Origin: CAVWUA01 sp963758025
GTDB taxonomy: Bacteria; Planctomycetota; Planctomycetia; Isosphaerales; Isosphaeraceae
Direction: 5' to 3'
Assembly (NCBI GenBank): GCA_963758025.1
Contig: CAVWUA010000009.1
Span: 62,001-126,000, forward strand
DNA: 64,000 nucleotides
Below, piece by piece: positions 19,027 through 27,111 of the stretch. A program made the position numbers and the translations under genes. Every line of letters starts with the position of its first letter. Position 1 is the first letter of the stretch. The notes below the pieces were generated by a model, which worked only from the letters and a program-made list of their open reading frames with translations, ran no database searches and was not told where the DNA came from.

Positions 19027-20433
19027 ATGCCCGAGACCCTGTTCGAGAAGGTTTGGAATCGCCACGTCGTCGCCACCCAGGAAGGGGCGACCCTGCTTTA
19101 CATTGACCGGCACCTGGTCCATGAGGTGACCAGCCCGCAAGCGTTCGAGGGCCTGCGCCTGGCGGGGCGGACTGTCCGTCGGCCCGACCTGACGTTCGCC
19201 ACGCTCGACCACAATATTCCGACCGACAATCAGCTCGATATCCGCGAGCCGATGTCGCGCCGGCAGGTCGAGACGATGCGGAAGAACTGCAAGGACTTCG
19301 GCGTCACACTCTACGACATCGGCAGCGGTCACCAGGGGATCGTCCACGTCATCGGTCCCGAGCTGGGGGCGACCCTGCCCGGCCTGACGATTGTCTGCGG
19401 CGACAGCCACACCAGCACGCATGGCGCGTTCGGTGCGCTGGCGTTCGGCATCGGCACGAGCGAGGTTGAGCACGTGCTGGCCACCCAGACGCTCTGGCAA
19501 GGCTCGCGGCCGAAGTCCCTGGGGGTCGAGGTCACCGGCACGCTCCCGCCGGGGCTGGAACCGAAGGACATCATCCTGGCGATCATCCGGGCGATCGGCA
19601 CCGGTGGCGGCACGGGAACGGTGATCGAATTCTACGGCTCGGCGATCCGTGCCCTGTCGATGGAAGGCCGGATGACGATCTGCAACATGTCGATCGAGGC
19701 CGGCGCCCGGGCGGGCATGATCGCACCCGACGAGACGACCTTCGACTACATCACCCGAGAGGATCGCCCGTTCGCCCCCAAAGGGAAGGCGCTCGAAGCT
19801 GCCCTGGCCGACTGGAAGACGCTCAAGACCGATGACCCGTCGGCGTTCGACCGCCACGTCTCGATCGATGCCGCGACGCTCGTTCCACAGGTGACCTGGG
19901 GCACCAACCCGGCGATGACCGTCGATGTGACGGGCCGCGTCCCGAACCCCGAGGAGGTCCCCTTCGCCAGCAAGGAGGACGCCAAGCGGGCCTTGCAGTA
20001 CATGGACCTGAAGCCCGGCACGCCGATCAGCGAGATCCCGGTTGATGTCGTGTTCATCGGGTCGTGCACGAACGGCCGGATCGAGGACCTGCGCGCCGCG
20101 GCGAAGGTCCTGAAGGGGCGGAAGGTCGCCTCCAGCGTCCGCACCCTGGTCGTGCCGGGCAGCGAGGAAGTCCGCGATCAGGCCGTTGCCGAGGGGCTTG
20201 ACAAGGTTTTCCAGGAAGCCGGCGCCGAGTGGCGGCAGTCCGGCTGTAGCATGTGCCTGGCGATGAACCCTGACAAACTCACTCCCGGCCAGCGCTCGGC
20301 CAGCACGAGCAACCGCAACTTCGAAGGCCGCCAGGGCCCCGGCGGCCGAACCCACCTGGTCAGTCCGGCCATGGCCGCCGCCGCGGCCGTCGCGGGGCAC
20401 TTCACGGACGTTCGCCAGTTGCTCGGGAAATAG
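19027..20433 (+). CDS. leuC: 3-isopropylmalate dehydratase large subunit
   Basis: Full-length LeuC (468 aa). Seen: 'TLFEKVWNRHVV', 'IDRHLVHEVTSPQAFEGLR', 'DHNIPT', 'CGDSHTSTHGAFGALAFGIGTSEVEHVLATQ', shown here only in part, and the three [4Fe-4S] ligands in 'VFIGSCTN' and 'SGCSMCLAM'. Catalyses the isomerisation of 2- to 3-isopropylmalate in leucine synthesis together with LeuD. An upstream in-frame ATG at 18988 exists, but the chosen one matches the family's N-terminus 'MPETLFEKVW'. leuD follows after 190 bases that contain an inverted-repeat element. Confidence 0.96.
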   Translation: MPETLFEKVWNRHVVATQEGATLLYIDRHLVHEVTSPQAFEGLRLAGRTVRRPDLTFATLDHNIPTDNQLDIREPMSRRQVETMRKNCKDFGVTLYDIGSGHQGIVHVIGPELGATLPGLTIVCGDSHTSTHGAFGALAFGIGTSEVEHVLATQTLWQGSRPKSLGVEVTGTLPPGLEPKDIILAIIRAIGTGGGTGTVIEFYGSAIRALSMEGRMTICNMSIEAGARAGMIAPDETTFDYITREDRPFAPKGKALEAALADWKTLKTDDPSAFDRHVSIDAATLVPQVTWGTNPAMTVDVTGRVPNPEEVPFASKEDAKRALQYMDLKPGTPISEIPVDVVFIGSCTNGRIEDLRAAAKVLKGRKVASSVRTLVVPGSEEVRDQAVAEGLDKVFQEAGAEWRQSGCSMCLAMNPDKLTPGQRSASTSNRNFEGRQGPGGRTHLVSPAMAAAAAVAGHFTDVRQLLGK

Positions 20434-20446
20434 AAAGAAGACATCT

Positions 20447-20600
20447 CACCGCAAGGTACGCGAAAATCGCGAAGAAGCAGAATAAGGCAAGAAAACAACA
20501 AGAACTAGGTTCAGGACCAAGATCTCTTGATCTGGGTTTCTTGACCTTTCTTCTCTCGGCCTTTTCTTCGCGTTTTTTGCGAGCTTCGCGGGGAATCTCT
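20447..20600. repeat. degenerate CGCGAAGA-type inverted-repeat element
   Basis: The left half contains 'ACGCGAAAATCGCGAAGAA' and the right half 'CTTTTCTTCGCGTTTTTTGCG', so the two ends pair imperfectly into a long hairpin. It resembles the better-preserved pair of elements at 62449-62721 and lies inside the leuC-leuD operon. Confidence 0.5.
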
Positions 20601-20623
20601 GGAATCATCTGAGAGAGGAACTC

Positions 20624-21295
20624 ATGGAACCCTTCGTGAAGCACCGCGGCAAGATCGCCGTTCTGGACTGGAGCGACGTCAACACCGACCTGATCATCCC
20701 GGCGCGCTATCTCAAGCGGGTCGAGCGGACCGGGTATGGCCCCTTGCTGTTCGCCGATAAACGGTACGAACCGGGCGGAGCGCCCGAGGCCGACAACCCC
20801 GAGAAACATGGCGCGGAGGCGGCTGACTTCCCCCTGAACCGGCCCGAGAACCAGGGGGGGACGATCCTCGTCGTCGGCCGGAATTTCGGCTGCGGCTCCA
20901 GCCGCGAGCACGCCGTCTGGGCCGTCGCGCAGGCCGGTTATCGCGCGATCATCGCCCCCGGCAAGAATGAAGGCTTCGCCGACATCTTCGAAGGAAACGC
21001 GTACAACAACGGCCTGCTGCCGATCGAACTGCCCGACGAGGCATGGGAAACGATCGCCCGCTCCGGCAAGGCCCCGGGGGGCGCGGAGGCGACGATCGAC
21101 CTCCAGAACCAGACCGTGACGGTTCACCCGGCCAACGGCGCGGAGTTCTCTCACCCGTTCGAGGTTTCCGAAGCCAACCGGCAACGGCTCCTCAAGGGCC
21201 TGGACGCCATCGGCGAGACCCTCTCCCACAACGACGACGCCATCGGCGCCTATGAGAAACAAGCGCCCGCGTGGGTCACGCCGCAAGGCGTCTGA
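20624..21295 (+). CDS. leuD: 3-isopropylmalate dehydratase small subunit
   Basis: 223 aa, typical LeuD: 'VLDWSDVNTDLIIPARYLKR' at the start, 'ILVVGRNFGCGSSREHAVWA' (the mobile-loop motif) about residue 87, 'GYRAIIAPGKNEGFADIF' and 'AYNNGLLPIEL'. Forms the LeuCD heterodimer; no cluster ligands of its own. The ATG follows 'GAGAGGAACTC'. Distance from leuC (190 bp) is long for an operon, and the gap holds a repeat element that may affect coupling. Confidence 0.95.
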   Translation: MEPFVKHRGKIAVLDWSDVNTDLIIPARYLKRVERTGYGPLLFADKRYEPGGAPEADNPEKHGAEAADFPLNRPENQGGTILVVGRNFGCGSSREHAVWAVAQAGYRAIIAPGKNEGFADIFEGNAYNNGLLPIELPDEAWETIARSGKAPGGAEATIDLQNQTVTVHPANGAEFSHPFEVSEANRQRLLKGLDAIGETLSHNDDAIGAYEKQAPAWVTPQGV

Positions 21296-21434
21296 CCCGA
21301 TCCGTCCGGCGCGGCAAAGAACGAACGAACCGATCCCTCGGCTCACGATTTCCAGAGCACAGGGGCATCGTGGTCCGGGGGATCGAATGTTCGTCGTGGC
21401 TCGCGGCCAGCCAGCAGTCCTTGATCCGATTTGA

Positions 21435-21668
21435 TCAGGGACCGAGGCCGCCGTGCGTGCGGAATGGTGTCATGTGCGAGGGCTGGTCGAGGAACCAGAA
21501 TCGCTCCCATTCGTCGCCGATCTGTCGGAGATTCTCCGAGTCGACGAGGAGTTCCTCAACCCGCCTCGGCGGATAGGCCGCGTAGTGCGGCAAGGGGACC
21601 GGGGCACATCCCACGCCCAGGGCGAGGGACCCCACGATCAAGACCAGGGCCGCCATCGGCTTACGCAT
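21435..21668 (-). CDS. small lipoprotein (77 aa)
   Basis: ATG behind a GGGAGGA site. A signal peptide with lipobox 'LGVGC' (Cys about residue 21) is followed by a short mature part: 'PVPLPHYAAYPPRRVEELL', then 'IGDEWERFWFLDQPSHMTPFR' and a Gly-rich end. The 'E-W-E-R-F-W' and 'D-Q-P-S-H-x-T' pattern is, from memory, common in short planctomycete proteins of unknown function. Lipid attachment is predicted from the lipobox alone. Confidence 0.7.
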   Translation of the reverse strand: MRKPMAALVLIVGSLALGVGCAPVPLPHYAAYPPRRVEELLVDSENLRQIGDEWERFWFLDQPSHMTPFRTHGGLGP

Positions 21669-21895
21669 TTCCGGGGATCCTCCCGCTTTCCGTCGGATTC
21701 CGCCGGATCGGTCCGGCCGCGCGATCCGTCGCGCGGTTCCAATCCGCGGGGCGCCCATCCAGGTCGGTGTGCTGGAGCCGGAGGCTCCCGCGACATCTTC
21801 CCGGACCGACGGCCAAAGTGCGTCGTCAAGACCCGCTCGCTCTCCAGGCCTCGCGACGCTTCCGACATGGGAAGGTCGATCAACCGGGAGAGACG

Positions 21896-22297
21896 CTACT
21901 CGGACGACTCGCTCGGCGCCGGGCGGCTCGCCCGTGCCGATTCGTTGCCGGGTCCGATGGGTCTGTCAGAATTATCATCGGCATCCGAGTCGTCGTCCAA
22001 TAAGGGAAGATTTTCCGGATTCATGGTTCTGACCAATTCTTCCATCTCCTTGCCCGGCTTGAACGTCACCACATTCTTCGCAGGCACATACACCTTATCT
22101 CCCGTCCGTGGATTACGTGCCTTACGCGGAGCGCGTCGTTTGACCTCGAAGACTCCGAAGTTCCGGAGTTCGATCCGGCCTTCGGAGACCAGGGTATCGA
22201 TGATCGCGTCCAAGGTGCGCTGCACGATGTCCTTGGTCTTGAGCTGGGTCAGACCGATTTCCTCGGAAATCTTCTTGACTATCTCTTTTTTGGTCAC
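21896..22297 (-). CDS. HU/IHF-family DNA-binding protein
   Basis: Residues 1-92 are a complete HU domain: 'MTKKEIVKKISEEIGLTQLK', 'GRIELRNFGVFEVKRRAPRK', 'ARNPRTG' and 'VPAKNVVTFKPGKEMEELV' with the conserved beta-arm Arg-Asn-Pro. A 40-residue acidic, disordered tail (DDDSDADD...) follows, unlike the classical 90-aa HU, and may tune DNA binding. It would bend and package DNA. A sigma-70-type promoter lies about 55 bases upstream. Confidence 0.93.
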   Translation of the reverse strand: MTKKEIVKKISEEIGLTQLKTKDIVQRTLDAIIDTLVSEGRIELRNFGVFEVKRRAPRKARNPRTGDKVYVPAKNVVTFKPGKEMEELVRTMNPENLPLLDDDSDADDNSDRPIGPGNESARASRPAPSESSE

Positions 22298-22350
22298 CGC
22301 TGGTCACTCCCTTTGGCAGGCTGGACCCGAGCCGGGCATCGGTTGGCTCA

Positions 22351-22379
22351 ACTGTATTGGTGGCATGGAGTAGTGTCAA
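22351..22379 (-). promoter_or_regulatory. sigma-70-type promoter for the HU gene
   Basis: On the minus strand TTGACA (22379-22374), a 17-nt spacer and TACAGT (22356-22351), ending 53 bases before the HU start codon. A perfect -35, optimal spacing and a 4/6 match at -10. Confidence 0.7.
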
Positions 22380-22465
22380 GTGGGAACCGCGCCCTGGATC
22401 GGGATTCGGGCGGGGCGACGGTGTCGCGAACTCCCTTTATCACAGCAACGACACATGTTCAATGA

Positions 22466-22960
22466 TCAGACGGATGTCACCGGGCCGGCATCATTTCCGA
22501 CCGGGAAGCGGCCTTCGGACCGCGCACGTTGCAGGTGATGGTGCAGGGGGGCGTAATCCCAGGGCAAGCCATGTTCGCGTGCCAGGGTCTTGAGATGGGC
22601 GATGTACGTTTCGCTCAACGCGTGGGATCGTTCCTCATAGGCCGTCGGCGCGCAGAAATAGACGCGGCAGCCAAGGGGACGGGCCTCGCGGGCGTTACAG
22701 CGCCCTTGGTCATCCTGCCAGGGGCAGGTCGCGCCGTCGTCCAGCGGACGCGACGGGGCCGGGGCGTCGACCAGCAGGAGGGCCGCCTCGGGCGCGGAGA
22801 GAAACAGAGTATGATCGTACTCGGCGAACCGGCAGCAACGGCCACTCAGGGCACAGACGCCCCCGGCGCGAGCGACATCGGCATCCAGCGCCTCGTACAG
22901 GGCGCGCAGGGCGTCACGGTAGGGGGCCGGGTCGGGCAAGCAGCTCATGGGGCGCACCAT
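22466..22960 (-). CDS. YkgJ-family Cys-cluster protein, second of pair
   Basis: Metal-binding Cys pattern of the YkgJ/CxxCxxCC family: 'CALSGRCCRFAEYDHTLFLS' near residue 40, 'CPWQDDQGRCNAREARPLGC' about residue 90, and 'CRVYFC'. Family members are thought to coordinate zinc or an iron-sulfur cluster; function is unknown. The gene starts in a TGATG overlap with the stop of the similar gene upstream, so it is translationally coupled. An alternative start is the ATG at 22948. The C-terminal part is helical. Confidence 0.75.
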   Translation of the reverse strand: MVRPMSCLPDPAPYRDALRALYEALDADVARAGGVCALSGRCCRFAEYDHTLFLSAPEAALLLVDAPAPSRPLDDGATCPWQDDQGRCNAREARPLGCRVYFCAPTAYEERSHALSETYIAHLKTLAREHGLPWDYAPLHHHLQRARSEGRFPVGNDAGPVTSV

Positions 22961-23382
22961 CAGAACGGGGTCCGCCGCGCGGCGGCCTCGATCTCCTCCA
23001 GAGGGACGAGCTGCCCTCGGCCCGAGCCGGGACAGGTCTGTTGCGTCCGCGCCCAGTCCTCGGGCGACTCGATGTTCTCGGTCCAGAAGGGCCATGTGCG
23101 GCACTGCGACGGCCGCGCGGAATACACGGTGCACCCTCGGTCTCGTTCCCAGAAGATGCAGTCGCCGCCGGGCCGTTCGATCAGGCTGTAACGGATTCCG
23201 ACTTGCCTCACATACTTGCTTGAAAATTCCTCGAAGGATTCCCCCCGGAACTCCGCCAGGCGGGCAATCTCCTCGGAATCGACCCAGACGTAGCCCGGAG
23301 CACCGGTGCAGCACGCACCGCAGCGGGTACATTCGAAGCGCAGGCCGTCACGATACCAAGGGGTTTCGTCAATCGAGTTCAT
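22960..23382 (-). CDS. YkgJ-family Cys-cluster protein, first of pair
   Basis: About 140 aa: 'RFECTRCGACCTGAPGYVWV' (the CxxCxxCC core), 'GDCIFWERDRGCTVYSARPS', 'QCRTWPFW' and 'TQQTCPGSG'. Eight Cys in these positions define the family, annotated as zinc- or iron-chelating. The start at MNSIDETPW is chosen because the family begins just upstream of the first Cys; the frame stays open to 23472. The two adjacent paralogues may bind different partners or form a heterodimer, which is inference. Confidence 0.85.
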   Translation of the reverse strand: MNSIDETPWYRDGLRFECTRCGACCTGAPGYVWVDSEEIARLAEFRGESFEEFSSKYVRQVGIRYSLIERPGGDCIFWERDRGCTVYSARPSQCRTWPFWTENIESPEDWARTQQTCPGSGRGQLVPLEEIEAAARRTPF

Positions 23383-23577
23383 CGCGGGTGGAGAGGTCTC
23401 GCGGGGCATACCGTCACAAGGAATCATCCGTTCGTATCGGACAGTGTAGCAACCGACCGGGCTCCTCGGCAATCGCGCCTTGAGGCGACAAGTGGGTTGT
23501 CCGGGACGGACGGAAACCTATGATAAGTGAAGAGAAGGGGCAAAAGGGGAGAAGGGACACACCCGGAGGACCAGTTC

Positions 23578-24717
23578 ATGGCTGATGTGATCGAGAGGGT
23601 CTGCCTGACTCACCTGCGAATCCCCTTCAAGGTGCCGTTCCAGATCTCCGGGCGCGAGGCGGAGGCCAAGAACGCGATCCTGGTGACGATCGAGACGGCG
23701 GGTGGACTGACCGGCGTCGGGGAGTGCTCGACGACTCCCGAGGGTTGGGGCGCGGCCAGCGAGACGCCCGAGCGCTGCTGGGACGACCTGGCCGAACGGA
23801 TCGCGCCGGGCTTGCTGGGCCAGTCCATCACCGAGATTGGACAGATCGACACCCTGGCCCGCTCTTGGGAAGGCAGCAAGGCCGCCCGCGCCGGCGGGGA
23901 GATGGCCTGCTGGGACCTGCTCGGACACCAGCGCCAGATGAGTCTGGCCGAGCTATTCGGCGGCGACCTGGACCGCATTGAAAACGGCATTGAGTCGGGC
24001 CTGGCCATCGGGCTTTATCCGACGGTTGTGGACGTGCTGCGCACCATCGAGCGCCATCTGGATCTGGGTTACAAGCGGGTCAAGGTCGAGATCCGCCCCG
24101 GGCATGACGTCGAGGTAATCGAGGCAATCCGCCTCCACTTCGGCGACGAGCTGCCGTTGATGGTCGAGGCGGACGAGGCCTACACGCGCGATGACATCGA
24201 TATCTTCCGCCGGCTCGACGACCACGCGCTCTTGATGTACGAGCAACCATTCCCCGCCGACGACCTCGACGGCCTGGCCGCCTTGCAGGAGGCGGTGCTC
24301 ACGCCGGTCTGTCTCGACGAGACGGCCGACGATCTCGACCGCGCCGCCGAGGCGATCCGCCGAGGGTCCGGCCGGATCGTCAATCTGAAGCTCCAGCGCC
24401 TCGGGGGGATCGGCCCGGCCCTGGCCCTGAACGAGCTGTGCGTCGCGAGAGGGGTGGCCTGCTGGGTCGGCACCGCGCCGGACCTCGGCATCGGCCAGGC
24501 ACACGGCATCCACCTGGCGACCCTCCCCAACTGCAAGTACCCCGCCGATCTGGAGCCGAGCGCCCGATGGTTCGTTGACGACTACGTCTCTCCCTTGATC
24601 GAGTTCGCCACCCCCGGCATCCTCGGCGTCCCGCCCAAGCCGGGGATCGGCTACCAGGTCGATCGGGCCAAGGTCCACCGCTACCAGGTGCGGCATCAGG
24701 AGTTCACGGCGCATTAA
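23578..24717 (+). CDS. menC: o-succinylbenzoate synthase-like enolase superfamily protein
   Basis: 379 aa of muconate-lactonizing/OSBS type: 'LTHLRIPFKVPFQISGREAEA' start, 'GVGECSTTP', the acid/base Lys pair region 'YKRVKVEIRPG', metal-ligand motifs 'VEADEAYT', 'MYEQPFPADDLDG' and 'CLDETADD', and the second Lys in 'IVNLKLQRLGG'. OSBS and N-acylamino-acid racemase activities cannot be separated by sequence, so menC is the best family name rather than a proven function. ATG preceded by GGAGGACC. A strong hairpin follows the stop. Confidence 0.85.
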   Translation: MADVIERVCLTHLRIPFKVPFQISGREAEAKNAILVTIETAGGLTGVGECSTTPEGWGAASETPERCWDDLAERIAPGLLGQSITEIGQIDTLARSWEGSKAARAGGEMACWDLLGHQRQMSLAELFGGDLDRIENGIESGLAIGLYPTVVDVLRTIERHLDLGYKRVKVEIRPGHDVEVIEAIRLHFGDELPLMVEADEAYTRDDIDIFRRLDDHALLMYEQPFPADDLDGLAALQEAVLTPVCLDETADDLDRAAEAIRRGSGRIVNLKLQRLGGIGPALALNELCVARGVACWVGTAPDLGIGQAHGIHLATLPNCKYPADLEPSARWFVDDYVSPLIEFATPGILGVPPKPGIGYQVDRAKVHRYQVRHQEFTAH

Positions 24718-24720
24718 TGA

Positions 24721-24749
24721 CGCGACCCGGGCACCATGCCCGGGTCGCG
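24721..24749. terminator. 13-bp perfect hairpin after the menC-like gene
   Basis: CGCGACCCGGGCA (24721-24733), loop CCA, TGCCCGGGTCGCG (24737-24749), directly after the stop codon. Very stable, but with no T-tract, so either a Rho-assisted or a palindromic terminator between convergent genes. Confidence 0.65.
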
Positions 24750-24813
24750 GAGGGAGTCTCGGTCGGGTTATTGGCGGTCAGATCATCCTCCCCCGACGGA
24801 GGAGGCCCAAGGA

Positions 24814-25371
24814 TCAGTCATCCAGGATCTTCGGGATATCGGACACGATAGCGCGGATTTCCTTCTCGGTCAACGTCCCCTTGTAGGCGTGGTTGACCTT
24901 GACCTTGTGACCCACCCACATCAGGACCGTGATATCCGCATCCTTGGAAATCTCGTAGTCGGGGAGTTCGGCGGGATCTTGGTGGAGCGTCAGTGGAACG
25001 TGATCGATGCCGGCCGTCTTCGCCAGCATCCGGAGGTCCTCCGCGGCCTGGTCCCCCTTGTCGGTCAGGATGACCACGAAGCTCTTCAGCTCGCCGTTCT
25101 CGTCAATCTTCTCGTCGATCTGCTTGACCAAACTGGTCAAGGGCTCGGAGGTCTTGCGGGCGAACACGCAGACCACCGGAGCGGCGCCGTAGCGTCAGCG
25201 ATAGCAAAGGGTCTTGCCCTTGTTCGGCCCGGTGATGTCATCGACATCGAACGGGCTGACGAAATCTCCGGCCGACAGGCCGGACTTGACGGCATCTCCC
25301 GCGAGGCTGGTCCCCACCATGACGATGGAGACCACCACGGCGGAGATGCCCGTTGCGAGGTTCAATCGCAT
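24814..25371 (-). CDS. secreted CxxC-type redox-like protein with an in-frame TGA (candidate selenocysteine)
   Basis: ATG behind AAAGGAGA; residues 1-25 form a signal peptide. The mature part runs 'SPFDVDDITGPNKGKTLCYR', then TGA (25197-25195), then in the same frame 'RYGAAPVVCVFARKTSEPLT', 'FVVILTDKGDQAAEDLRML' and ends 'IPKILDD'. The TGA falls exactly at the second position of a C-x-x-C-like motif (C-Y-R-TGA), where I recall homologues having Cys. No indel is needed: frame, spacing and composition are uninterrupted on both sides. Either the TGA is recoded as selenocysteine (CxxU thioredoxin-like site) or it is a TGC-to-TGA change. A weak stem (CGCC/GGTG) with a G-containing loop lies 8-20 nt after the TGA; it is not a convincing SECIS. 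Confidence 0.65.
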
Positions 25372-25459
25372 GAGCGTCTCCTTTCTCGATGAAACCCGAC
25401 CAGGTTCCCTCAAAATTAGTTTCAAGCTTACACGCATCCGTGTCAAGTCGAGGTGAGGC

Positions 25460-26461
25460 TCACCCGCCGATCGAGTGCATCAGCCGCTCGGGCTTGATGA
25501 ACCGAGCGGTGTTGATCTCGTGCCCCTCCCACTTGCCGGCGACACTCTCGCGGAGGGCCTGGGCGATCTCCATGTCGGAGGCCCCGCCGCGAAGCAAGGC
25601 GCGGATGTCGGTCTCCTCCAGGGCGAACAGGCAGTTGCGGAGTTTTCCCTCGGCGGTCAGGCGGACCCGGTTGCAGCTCATGCAGAACGGGCGGCTGACC
25701 GAGGCGATCAGGCCGACGCGACCGCCACCATCGGCATAGACATAATCCTGCGCGGGGGCCTTCGGGTCCTGGTCGGGGGCCGGGACGAGCGGACCGATCC
25801 CCTGCGAGAGCCGCTCCAGGATCTCGGCGGCAAAGAGCACCTTGTCCCGCTCCCAGCGGTTGCCGGCGTCCAGCGGCATGTACTCGATGAACCGCAGCTC
25901 CAGGCCATGCTCGCGGCAGAACCGGCCGAGGGGCACGATGTCGTCCTCGGTCATCCCCTTGATCGCCACGGCGTTGATCTTCACCGGGTCGAACCCGGCG
26001 TCCTTCGCGGCGAGGATGCCCTCGATGACCTGCTCGAACCCCGGGCGGCGGGTCAATTCCTGGAACTTCGCCGGGTCCATCGTGTCGAGACTGATGTTGA
26101 TCCGTCGCAGGCCGGCGTCCCATAACGGGCGGGCCAGAGGAGCCAGCAGCAAGCCGTTGGTCGTCAGACCGACGTCGTGGATGCCCCCGATGTGCGCAAG
26201 CCGCTCCACCAGCGCCGGAAGATCCTTGCGCACCAGGGGCTCACCCCCGGTCAGGCGAAGCTTGTTGATTCCGAGCGGAGCCGCGATCCGCACGAAGCGC
26301 TCGATTTCCTCGAAGCGGAGCAACTCCTGGCGCGGCAGGAACTGGACCGTCTCGGGCATGCAATACACGCAACGGATGTTGCAACGGTCGGTGACGCTGA
26401 TCCGCAGGTTGTTGTGGACCCGGCCGAACTGATCGACAAGGCGGTCGGCAGGTGGCGTCAT
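25460..26461 (-). CDS. moaA: GTP 3',8-cyclase (molybdopterin biosynthesis)
   Basis: Radical-SAM enzyme of 333 aa that starts molybdenum cofactor synthesis. The N-terminal cluster motif is 'SVTDRCNIRCVYCMP', followed by 'KLRLTGGEPLVRKDL' and 'INISLDTMDP'; the C-terminal second cluster is 'FCMSCNRVRLTAEGKLRNCLF', and the chain ends in the conserved Gly-Gly needed for catalysis. The start at MTPPADRLVDQFGR gives the canonical N-terminus. A molybdoenzyme need is implied, but no other moa or moe gene is in the window. Confidence 0.96.
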   Translation of the reverse strand: MTPPADRLVDQFGRVHNNLRISVTDRCNIRCVYCMPETVQFLPRQELLRFEEIERFVRIAAPLGINKLRLTGGEPLVRKDLPALVERLAHIGGIHDVGLTTNGLLLAPLARPLWDAGLRRINISLDTMDPAKFQELTRRPGFEQVIEGILAAKDAGFDPVKINAVAIKGMTEDDIVPLGRFCREHGLELRFIEYMPLDAGNRWERDKVLFAAEILERLSQGIGPLVPAPDQDPKAPAQDYVYADGGGRVGLIASVSRPFCMSCNRVRLTAEGKLRNCLFALEETDIRALLRGGASDMEIAQALRESVAGKWEGHEINTARFIKPERLMHSIGG

Positions 26462-26619
26462 GATGGCATGGCCGTGCGTCGAGAGGAGGAGCGGGGCGAT
26501 CCATGAACGTCTCGTCCCATTCTAGCCGGAATGGACCACGAAGACCAATACGGCGACGTCCCCAGCAAGGCACTCCGAGAAAGGTGTCGGGAACCGATGC
26601 AGGAGGAATCCGACACCTT

Positions 26620-27048
26620 TTACTTGGAGGCTTCGCCCGCGCGCGAGCGGCTGAAAAGGGCCTGCTGGAGCTGCCGGACCAGGTCCTGGACGTCAAGCGG
26701 CTTGAAGAACAGGAGGTCGATCCCCCAGCGAGCGAGGTTCGGATCGTCCAGATCCACGCCCCAGCCGGTGATCAGGGCGATCACCGGAGGAGGCGAGAGC
26801 TGATGAGCCTGCCGGGCGATTTCCCGCCCGTCGAGGTCGGGCAAGATCAGGTCGGTCAGGACGATTTCGGGGGGTGGCTCGTTCGCGAGCGATCGCAGGG
26901 CTCCCGCGCCGTTGGGTTGGGCCGTGACCAGGAAACCTTGGAATTCCAGGTAGCGTCTCAGGGCATTGCGTGCTTCGGCGTTGTCATCGACGAGGAGCAC
27001 GCGGGTCGGCGTGTGGTTCGACAGCGAACCGAGTTCGGCATGAAACAT
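26620..27048 (-). CDS. single-domain response regulator (receiver)
   Basis: About 143 aa. 'RVLLVDDNAEARNALRRYL' has the acidic pair, 'VLTDLILPDLDGREIARQ' the phosphoacceptor Asp, 'ALITGWG' the switch Thr and 'FFKPLDVQDL' the conserved Lys. No output domain. The open frame joins this to the dehydrogenase upstream, but a hairpin sits at the junction and a one-base indel explains the run-on, so I annotate it separately with ATG at 27048. A partner kinase is not in the window. Confidence 0.75.
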   Translation of the reverse strand: MFHAELGSLSNHTPTRVLLVDDNAEARNALRRYLEFQGFLVTAQPNGAGALRSLANEPPPEIVLTDLILPDLDGREIARQAHQLSPPPVIALITGWGVDLDDPNLARWGIDLLFFKPLDVQDLVRQLQQALFSRSRAGEASK

Positions 27049-27083
27049 TGTCCAACCTATTTCCGGCGTAAAGAGCCGATACG

Positions 27084-27111
27084 GCACCCCTCTCACGACG
27101 GGGAGGGGTGC
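27084..27111. terminator. hairpin between dehydrogenase and receiver genes
   Basis: GCACCCCTC (27084-27092) pairs with GAGGGGTGC (27103-27111), a 9-bp stem with a 10-nt loop, right at the predicted dehydrogenase stop. It supports two genes rather than a fusion. Confidence 0.5.

Noticed and set aside
18829..20400. Minus-strand ORF opposite leuC
   Set aside because: No family match and shadow of a well-conserved gene.
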